Below the pieces are notes generated by a model. It saw only the letters and a program-made list of their open reading frames with translations. It ran no database searches and was not told the origin of the DNA. DNA of 62,487 nt, taken from NCBI GenBank assembly GCA_964596685.1, contig CAZQVA010000009.1, positions 1 through 62,487 of the forward strand. The letters are read 5' to 3'. Positions 44,410 to 50,539 of this stretch are shown here, one piece after another (position 1 is the stretch's first letter; each line of letters opens with the position of its first letter). A program made the translations under genes and the position numbers. The stretch is from CAZQVA01 sp964596685. GTDB lineage: Bacteria > Chlamydiota > Chlamydiia > Chlamydiales > VFKH01.

Positions 44410-46750
44410 TTCTAAGAAGCATTTTTAATCCACCAGTTAATTGACAGTAGCGCTGGTGGAGACGAGCATTCTCAAGAGCTGATAAAAAGCAGGGGAGATC
44501 GCCAGGACGCCTACATAACTCGTGCATATTCATCTCCTCGATCATACAGACATCATCTTCTACAATCGTAGGCGTCAAACAAATAAACATTTCTGTTTGT
44601 GTATCAAACCATTCGGCCTGACTGAATAGCTTGCCAAAGTAGGGGACTTCTCCGATAATTGGCATTGCCTCGCGGTGGTCACGGGTCACCTTGCGGCGCA
44701 ACCCTCCCAAAATTACCGTCTGCCCTTCAGGGACACGCACCTGGTTTTTAATATTGCGTCTTGTGACGTCGGGGCGATTATTCTTGCTCGGATGCATTGT
44801 ATCAAAGGTAATATCCGTTTCCAACGTGATGAACCTGCCTGGCGATTCCTCAAGACAATCTTCTGCTAAATGAATCGTCGGCGTGATGTCGATTGTAATC
44901 CCATACTGGGTCCGTGTATAAGCATCTTTTATAAAAGGAGGGGAACAGTCACCACAATCTAAAATAACGGCTCCCGTATTGATTGAAATTTCTTCTACAA
45001 GCGCAATTTTCGCTGGAGTCTGGTTCAAAGTGGTTACAGAGGGAGATGCATTGATCTGCACATTTTCTTGGGAAAGGAGAAATTGGTAGATCAAATCGAA
45101 AGCAGGACTTGTCGCCGTCCGCATGCGACTCATAAAAAAGGTCAAAATCCCCTCATTTAGAGGAGAGGTGCCTACATCATTCCAAATCAGTCCTGTCTTG
45201 TGGGTATTAGAAGCTGCGGCACCAATTTTTAATAAATTAAGACCAAAGTGATCCTCTTCAACGATTTTCTTCTCAAAAAGCAGGACTTCGATCTTGACCA
45301 TTTTTTTTGGACGGTCTAATCGTTTGAGTAACTCCTTTAAGCGAGGAAGAAACTCTCTTTCAACCACCATAGTAATGGAACCACTTTTAGGATCGACAAC
45401 AAAATTCCCAAGATCTTTGTCATCTTTCTTAATAGCGCAAGAACTAGGGGGGCGATTGAAGGAGGGGGACACGATTAAATTTGGATCACATGGACCAACT
45501 GGCGTATAGTTGTAAAGTGAATTTACGTCGCAAAAGCCATTCGCACAGGGACCACAACCGCGTTGAGTTTCATAGTTAACCACTTCTACCATCGGGCCAT
45601 CGGGCTTTTCTCTCAACTCAGGTGTTTGTAAAAGCAACTGGTAAACGCGGTTAAGTACCAGCGCAACCTCTTCTGGCTGGGCATGCTGACAGGTATAGGT
45701 ATAGAGGACGCGCTCCCTGGGATCATCTGCCTGCTGTTCAACATAGCTGAGCAATTGCTGAGCGCGCGCTACCTGTTCTTTTGTACCTACTACAAAGATG
45801 CCCGCGACACTTTTTTCTAATGGCATCACGCGCAATTGTGAGCCTACAACTCCCTCTTTAGAGGTAATAAAATAGGTGCTCAGTATGCCTTCAGCCTCTT
45901 TAGGTGAAAGTCGGCAGAGACGCAACAATTGAAATTCTTTCCCATTCCCGCATTCTGTCATCAGAAGAGCGACCTTCAAGATTTCTCTAATTGAGGCGGC
46001 ATTTCCCACGAAAAACAATTCCTGTCCATACAGAGACATTAGCATGCGATCAGGATGCACAAAACGCTTCAACCCTAAGTAGAGTTCATTGGGATCGGCA
46101 AGATTCGTATGCATTACGAAACAAACGGGCATCTCTGGCGGCAATCTTTCAATCTCGTCCTTTCTAGAAGTGATCCAGACTTGATTCAAGGGCTGCTCTT
46201 TCCGCTGGATAACTTGTCTCATAAAAGGATTCATGACGACAATATCAAATCCATTTTGCTTGAGAATCAGCTCGATCATCTCATCCCAACAGCTATTGGG
46301 AATACTCATGGGGCAAGATAAAGTAAGGGGATAATTCGCACATTCATTCGGGATAAGGTAGACAAAGCGCTGGCTATATTCGACAACAAGTTCTCCTAAG
46401 GTAATCTGTTGCGTTTGCCATTGCTGACAATTCGATTCTTTGACTAGGCGCTCTTTCCATCCTTCCTGCCAATAGGCCCGCTCCATGCGCAAATTGGCAA
46501 TTTCCTGGAGCAGCATCTCAATTTGTTGTTTATCGCAGGAATCCTGATACGATTTTTGCAGTTGTCCGAGTGCTGCAGCGATTTGCACATTAAGTTCTTC
46601 CAAACGCGCATTGACTTCATCACACTCTACAAGGGATGTATCTTGTTGCATTTCCACTGTCTTCATCTTTTCTGCTAACTGTGCAGCACGGGCTGTAAAC
46701 AGTGTGACAGGAAAAAGAAGCAGGAAACAGGCAAAAAGAGTGGCGATCAT
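44399..46750 (-). CDS. gspD: Type II secretion outer-membrane secretin GspD
   Basis: A 783-residue secretin. The N-terminus is a signal peptide (residues 1-22, MIATLFACFLLLFPVTLFTA). Residues 25-130 contain a coiled coil and the N-terminal domains. The periplasmic N-domains occupy about 150-480, with a conserved KEAEGILSTYF region near 285. The secretin domain runs from about 490 to 740 and contains VPEGQTVILGGLRR near 688-701. It forms the outer-membrane pore. The gene order 341-residue unknown, gspD, gspE matches the C. trachomatis CT573-CT571 order. It overlaps its neighbours by 4 and 11 bp. A type III secretin (SctC/CdsC) is the alternative, but the GspE neighbour argues against it. Confidence 0.85.
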   Translation of the reverse strand: MIATLFACFLLLFPVTLFTARAAQLAEKMKTVEMQQDTSLVECDEVNARLEELNVQIAAALGQLQKSYQDSCDKQQIEMLLQEIANLRMERAYWQEGWKERLVKESNCQQWQTQQITLGELVVEYSQRFVYLIPNECANYPLTLSCPMSIPNSCWDEMIELILKQNGFDIVVMNPFMRQVIQRKEQPLNQVWITSRKDEIERLPPEMPVCFVMHTNLADPNELYLGLKRFVHPDRMLMSLYGQELFFVGNAASIREILKVALLMTECGNGKEFQLLRLCRLSPKEAEGILSTYFITSKEGVVGSQLRVMPLEKSVAGIFVVGTKEQVARAQQLLSYVEQQADDPRERVLYTYTCQHAQPEEVALVLNRVYQLLLQTPELREKPDGPMVEVVNYETQRGCGPCANGFCDVNSLYNYTPVGPCDPNLIVSPSFNRPPSSCAIKKDDKDLGNFVVDPKSGSITMVVEREFLPRLKELLKRLDRPKKMVKIEVLLFEKKIVEEDHFGLNLLKIGAAASNTHKTGLIWNDVGTSPLNEGILTFFMSRMRTATSPAFDLIYQFLLSQENVQINASPSVTTLNQTPAKIALVEEISINTGAVILDCGDCSPPFIKDAYTRTQYGITIDITPTIHLAEDCLEESPGRFITLETDITFDTMHPSKNNRPDVTRRNIKNQVRVPEGQTVILGGLRRKVTRDHREAMPIIGEVPYFGKLFSQAEWFDTQTEMFICLTPTIVEDDVCMIEEMNMHELCRRPGDLPCFLSALENARLHQRYCQLTGGLKMLLRNAP

Positions 46751-47772
46751 TGATTTTTTATAGTGGGTTTAGGAGGCGGAGCGCTGTTTTTATTCATTAA
46801 TGGCCATTGCACTTCAGTGACACAGGTTCTCATTGAATTATAGAGTCGTCCAATGATGAAACGTTTGCCTTGCCGCACAACGAGATCATCTATCACAAGC
46901 AACTCTCCGCGCACCTGCCGCTGCAAGTAACTGTAAATTTCTTCAAAGGCAGCCAGTTTACGCCACTTTCCCTCGCTGCACAACCACCAATCATTTTTTT
47001 GAATCGATATTTTTTGCGTGCCATCTTCACAGTGCCATTTGGAGGCACTTTTACGGCCAATGTATTTTAGATTCCATACAATTTTAGAAGGTAAAGAGAC
47101 CTCTTTACGAGAAGGAATTTTCAAAGACTGACGGCCTAAAGGGGACCAAAGAGTCATTTGTGCATTTGCATCGATAGTCAGCAGTAATAGACCTTCTGAA
47201 TCGCTTCCTAAATCCACTTCCTGCCATTTTTTATCGCTCCACACAAGCCCTTGCTCTAAAGATAGCCATTGCCCTGTTGCGCGACATTCTACACAATAGA
47301 TGGGCGCAGCGGTGTCATCCATATCCTTAAAAAAAAGATCGACACCATGAAGGAAAACTTGTCGCTTGTGCCACCATGCAAGATCGCATTTTTCCCCATC
47401 AATAAGCTCTTCCTTTTCTGAAAAAACTAATTGCGTATTAGCTGTACGCCCTTCTTTAGTATCCTTACAGATCAGCCAACAATGCCCCTCTTTTGCTTCA
47501 AACACAAGTTCGAAACCTTCATTCAGCGGATCATGTATGACTTGTTGTAAAGGGACCCTAGACCCATCAAGCATGACGACAATGCTCTCTTTGGCATCAG
47601 GTCGATGATTTTCATAACAGACACATCGTCTTATAATGGGCTGCACCCAGACTTCTTTGGCGACAGCTGTAATAAAAAAAGGCAGTTCAAGCGTTTGCGC
47701 ACAAAGGGACGCGCATAACAAAGTAGAAATAAGGCAAAAAATAACGCTGTACACGAGAAAAAGAACTTTCAA
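46747..47772 (-). CDS. Secreted protein upstream of gspD (CT573-like)
   Basis: A 341-residue protein with an N-terminal signal peptide (MKVLFLVYSVIFCLISTLLC, then ASLCAQ). The mature part is beta-rich with many Trp and Lys residues and no known motif. It overlaps gspD by four bases (ATGA), so it is translated together with the secretin. In C. trachomatis, CT573 of unknown function precedes gspD. It may be a pilotin or periplasmic partner of the secretin, but only place and signal peptide support this. Confidence 0.6.
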   Translation of the reverse strand: MKVLFLVYSVIFCLISTLLCASLCAQTLELPFFITAVAKEVWVQPIIRRCVCYENHRPDAKESIVVMLDGSRVPLQQVIHDPLNEGFELVFEAKEGHCWLICKDTKEGRTANTQLVFSEKEELIDGEKCDLAWWHKRQVFLHGVDLFFKDMDDTAAPIYCVECRATGQWLSLEQGLVWSDKKWQEVDLGSDSEGLLLLTIDANAQMTLWSPLGRQSLKIPSRKEVSLPSKIVWNLKYIGRKSASKWHCEDGTQKISIQKNDWWLCSEGKWRKLAAFEEIYSYLQRQVRGELLVIDDLVVRQGKRFIIGRLYNSMRTCVTEVQWPLMNKNSAPPPKPTIKNQ

Positions 47773-47785
47773 AGGACTATCAAAC

Positions 47786-47952
47786 TATACCCATTCCACC
47801 TGAAGAATTGGTTTTGGCCGAAGAAACAGCTCCCGCGATCGAGTCAAAAAAAAAGTCCCCATATGATAAGTATATGAGGACTTTTTTTTCTGACTCAAGC
47901 CCGAGGCTTTCTCTTCTGTCTAAAATCCAATTCTTCAGGTGGAATGGGTATA
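47786..47952. mobile_element. 167-bp palindromic miniature element with 26-bp terminal inverted repeats
   Basis: Perfect 26-bp terminal inverted repeats lie at 47786-47811 and 47927-47952. The interior is also near-palindromic: GAGTCA at 47841-47846 pairs with TGACTC at 47891-47896, with A-rich and T-rich runs between. The ends are TATACCC/GGGTATA, so a TA target duplication is possible, as in Tc1/mariner or IS630-derived MITEs. It encodes nothing. A copy of the end repeat is found at 26093-26123, so the family is multi-copy. It lies 13 bp before the 5' end of the 341-residue gene, where it might also act as a promoter or terminator. Confidence 0.75.
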
Positions 47953-48348
47953 CTTAACCAGGCACTTTATTGCAAGAGCGATTGTCTGATAAAAAACTCT
48001 TTAAAACGGTATTTCGATGCAGAACTTCACCGGTTTTACGCAGGGTGATCGCCAAAAAACTCAGCCCTCTTCTTTTTCTGCAATAACTATCCCTCCCCAT
48101 TGAAAACCTCCTGAAGAGATTTCTTATTCAAAAGCGGAAATTTCTATTTTGCGGTTACATTTTTTTTTAACGCGATTGACAAAAAAAAAAAACATGTTAC
48201 ATCTCAACAAAAGTAATGTGTAGGCACATCCACAACCGACAGAAAAGGTAAAAACAAATTCATCGCCAATGCATTCGCTTGTATACAGAGGGTCCTCCGC
48301 GGTGGGCAACTAAGATTCTTAAAAAACAAAGCAACCTCAAGGTTAACA
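47953..48348. other. Upstream region of the lanthipeptide locus
   Basis: This 396-bp stretch has no convincing gene. The first part (47953-48110) is featureless. From about 48160 it is homologous to the region before the second precursor gene (48976-49142). The stretch 48215-48348 is almost identical between the two copies, although only the second copy keeps an open frame through it. It contains a promoter candidate (48176-48203). Confidence 0.6.
48176..48203 (+). promoter_or_regulatory. Promoter candidate before the first precursor gene, with A12 tract in the spacer
   Basis: A perfect -35 hexamer TTGACA (48176-48181) is followed by a run of 12 A (48181-48192), a CATGT tail and a weak -10-like TACATC (48198-48203) at 16-bp spacing. 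The copy upstream of the second precursor has ATGACA and only six A, so its spacing is about six bases shorter. Only the first copy is likely to work. A slipping A tract would alter the spacing. Confidence 0.4.
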
Positions 48349-48930
48349 ATGAAAAAAATAGAACACAAACTCACTCAAGATGAAACGGCTACGCTCAAGA
48401 CCCTAATTAAACGAGCAGCAACCGATGCGGCCTTTCGCAAGAAATGTATTGTTAGCCCTAGAAAGGCTATTCAAGAGCTTGACCATAACTCTTCTTTACT
48501 GAAATCGCATCCACACATTCAGTTTGTTGAACCTGACTCAATTGTCATACCTATCGGTGACTCCTTATCCAAAGAACTAGAAGCTATTTCCACTTCACTC
48601 TCTAAACATTATTCTAAAGAAGAAATAGCGGATCTTAAACAAATCATTCAGCAAGCACATCAAGATCCTGTTTTTCGGGAAAAATGTTTCAAAGATGCAA
48701 AAGCAGTCCTCAAAAGCGCTTCAAAGCTATCTAGCTTTCACACAAAACCCATCCATTTCGTTCCTTCTGAGACCCTTGTGATTGTGCTGCAAAATAAGCC
48801 ACTCCAGGCCGACGAATTAAGCCGTATTACTGGAGGTTGCGGTGGTGATACAGGCATACTCGTAGGAGCCATAATCGGTGGAGTCATTATTACAGGAATT
48901 ATGGGTGCAGCACTAAAGTCGACGAATTAA
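48349..48930 (+). CDS. RiPP precursor 1: double NHLP-type leader plus hydrophobic core
   Basis: A 193-residue precursor with an AAGG ribosome site before ATG 48349. It has two successive units of nitrile-hydratase-like leader (NHLP) type. Unit 1 is at about 8-70 (LTQDETATLKTLIKRAATDA, then an IQFVEPDSIVIPI end). Unit 2 is at about 85-160 (SKEEIADLKQIIQQAHQDPV, then an IHFVPSETLVIVL end). The leader closes with ADELSRITGG and a Gly-Gly cleavage site at about 161-162. The core is CGGDTGILVGAIIGGVIITG plus ten more residues (IMGAALKSTN), about 30 residues with one Cys and few Thr/Ser. It fits a substrate for the LanM at 50540. A nearly identical second gene follows. Confidence 0.85.
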   Translation: MKKIEHKLTQDETATLKTLIKRAATDAAFRKKCIVSPRKAIQELDHNSSLLKSHPHIQFVEPDSIVIPIGDSLSKELEAISTSLSKHYSKEEIADLKQIIQQAHQDPVFREKCFKDAKAVLKSASKLSSFHTKPIHFVPSETLVIVLQNKPLQADELSRITGGCGGDTGILVGAIIGGVIITGIMGAALKSTN

Positions 48931-48943
48931 GCCGTATTACTGG
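48811..48943 (+). repeat. 24-bp direct repeat 110 bp apart at the precursor 1 stop (recombination scar)
   Basis: The bases encoding the end of the leader (48810-48833, ending in the Gly-Gly region) recur at 48920-48943. The second copy starts inside the last codons of precursor 1, in another frame, and it would read DELSRITGGG. The end STN-stop of precursor 1 is therefore supplied by another copy of the leader end. This is a scar of unequal recombination between precursor copies. Confidence 0.85.
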
Positions 48944-48975
48944 GGGTGGAGTTATCCAGATGCAAACGCAGGCAC

Positions 48976-49724
48976 ATGACAAAAAACCATGTTACACTTC
49001 CAAAAAAGTGATGAGAGGCATGCCCACAACCGACAGAAAAGGTAAAAACAAATTCATCGCCAATGCATTCGCTTGTATACAGAGGGTCCTCCGCGGTGGG
49101 CAACTAAGATTCTTAAAAAACAAAGCAACCTTAAGGTTAACAATGAAAAAAATAGAACACAAGCTCACTCAAGATGAAACAGCGGCTCTCAAGACCCTCA
49201 TTAAACGAGCAGCAACCGATGCGGCCTTTCGCAAGAAATGCATTGTCAGCCCTAGAAAGGCTGTTCAAGAGCTTGACCACAACTCTTCTTTACTGAAATC
49301 GCATCCACACATTCAATTTGTTGAACCTGACTCAATTGTCATACCTATCGGCGACTCCTTACCCAAAGAACTAGAAGCTATTTCCACTTCGCTCTCTAAA
49401 CATTATTCTAAAGAAGAAATAACGGATCTTAAACGAATCATTCAACAAGCACATCAAGATCCTGTTTTTCGGGAAAAATGTTTCAAAGATGCAAAAGCAG
49501 TCCTCAAAAGCGCTTCAAAGCTATCTAGCTTTCACACAAAACCCATCCATTTCGTTCCTTCTGAGACCCTTGTGATTGTGCTGCAAAATAAGCCACTCCA
49601 TGCCGACGAATTAAGCAGTATTACTGGAGGTTGTTCCTGTCCAGGCATAATTGCAGCAGGCGTAGTGGGTGGAATAATTGGTGTAATAGCTTTGGGTGGA
49701 GTACTAAAGCAGTCGCAGCCATAG
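48976..49724 (+). repeat. Second copy of the precursor unit (tandem duplication of about 770 bp)
   Basis: The block from about 48976 to 49724 is a near copy of the block from about 48190 to 48930. Identity is highest from the upstream region (GACAGAAAAGGT onward) through both leader units and drops at the core, where the two genes diverge completely. Both open frames are exactly 582 bp. Conserved leaders with variable cores are characteristic of RiPP precursor families. Confidence 0.85.
49143..49724 (+). CDS. RiPP precursor 2: double NHLP-type leader plus different core
   Basis: A 193-residue precursor with the same leader design as precursor 1. I chose ATG 49143, which matches the only start possible in copy 1 and has an AAGG site; the frame stays open upstream to ATG 48960, so a longer N-terminus (254 residues) is possible. 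The two leader units differ from those of precursor 1 at only a few residues. The leader ends in ELSSITGG. The core is CSCPGIIAAGVVGGIIGVIA followed by LGGVLKQSQP. It has two Cys (a C-S-C start) and a single late Ser, and it is rich in Gly, Ile and Val. Leader conservation with core divergence supports its role as a processed peptide. Confidence 0.85.
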   Translation: MKKIEHKLTQDETAALKTLIKRAATDAAFRKKCIVSPRKAVQELDHNSSLLKSHPHIQFVEPDSIVIPIGDSLPKELEAISTSLSKHYSKEEITDLKRIIQQAHQDPVFREKCFKDAKAVLKSASKLSSFHTKPIHFVPSETLVIVLQNKPLHADELSSITGGCSCPGIIAAGVVGGIIGVIALGGVLKQSQP

Positions 49725-49826
49725 CAGCCGGACTCTATGGAGTAGCTGTTACAGGAATTGTAGTTGTAATACGGATCTTACAGAAATTAGAAATAAAAAA
49801 ATCACCTGAAGAAATAACATTAGCGA
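49725..49826 (+). pseudogene. Remnant of a precursor core between precursors 2 and 3
   Basis: After the stop of precursor 2, another frame that overlaps its end stays open (49631-49915). It reads AAIAAGLYGVAVTGIVVVIR and on, a Gly/Ala/Val-rich sequence like the cores, followed by a polar tail. It has no leader of its own. It looks like the end of an earlier, longer core or of a lost precursor copy that was truncated by recombination. Confidence 0.4.
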
Positions 49827-50457
49827 ATGAATTATATGAAAGAATTAGTAGTAAAGAAAATCAAAAGCGAAGAAATCAAGGTTCTCGAAGATTTAATCAA
49901 GAAGGCCCATGCTGATATGCAATTCCGCAAAAAATGCCTCGAAAATCCAATAGAAGCCATTCGTGAAATCGATAAGCAGACGAGTTTACTCAATAGAGCA
50001 ATCAAGTTTGTCTCTCCTAATGCACTTGTTTTTATACTGCCTGAGCCAAGCAAGCCGGAGCCAAAAGCCCTTCCTTCTGAAAAAGCTGAAGTACCCGCTG
50101 CTATAAAAGAGCATTTGTCTCATGAGAACATACAGGTAATCGAGACAGTTAGACAAAAAGCANNNNNNNNNNNNNNNNNNNNNNNNNNNNNNNNNNNNNN
50201 NNNNNNNNNNNNNNNNNNNNNNNNNNNNNNNNNNNNNNNNNNNNNNNNNNNNNNNNNNNNNNCCTTATTTGCTAGACAAGGAAATTTATTTTATAGAACT
50301 AGGAACACTGGTGTTTTCTCTCAGTGACCACTTGCAAAAAGCTGAACTTGAAAATGCAATTGGCGGTGGGACATCGACGGCAACAACTGTGATAGGTGCA
50401 GGGATGCTGATATACACAGCAGCTACTTTCTTCGGAAAATCACAGCAATCTAAATGA
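49827..50457 (+). CDS. RiPP precursor 3, interrupted by an assembly gap
   Basis: Two fragments on either side of 100 N belong to one gene. The left part (ATG 49827, or 49836) encodes leader unit 1 (SEEIKVLEDLIKKAHADMQF, then an IKFVSPNALVFIL end) and the start of unit 2 (HENIQVIETVRQKA). The right part continues unit 2 (KEIYFIELGTLVFSL) and reaches a leader end ELENAIGGG. The core is TSTATTVIGAGMLIYTAATF and nine more residues (FGKSQQSK end). This core has several Thr/Ser but no Cys. Aligning unit 2 with precursor 1 predicts about 24 missing residues (72 nt), which also restores the frame. The leader differs more from the other two. Coordinates include the gap. Confidence 0.75.
50163..50262. 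other. Assembly gap (100 N)
   Basis: Exactly 100 N, a conventional filler for a gap of unknown size. It falls inside leader unit 2 of precursor 3. The left side ends and the right side starts on codon boundaries of that gene. Confidence 0.98.
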
Positions 50458-50539
50458 GTCTATATCGATCTATATACCTCATGTAGGCATGTAGACTATT
50501 TTAAAACTGCAAAGTCGTATTTACAAAGAATCGCCCAAA

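Noticed and set aside
44399..46750. Type III secretin (SctC/CdsC) instead of GspD
   Set aside because: The neighbouring GspE and pseudopilin-like genes and the conserved order with CT573-CT571 favour the type II assignment.
48124..48309. A 61-codon minus-strand reading frame in front of precursor 1
   Set aside because: It is low complexity, rich in Cys and Phe, has no ribosome site and crosses the poly-A promoter tract.
49802..49813. Partial match (TCACCTGAAGAA) to the end repeat of the 167-bp element inside the lanthipeptide region
   Set aside because: Only about 12 bases match and the flanks do not; a chance match is more likely.
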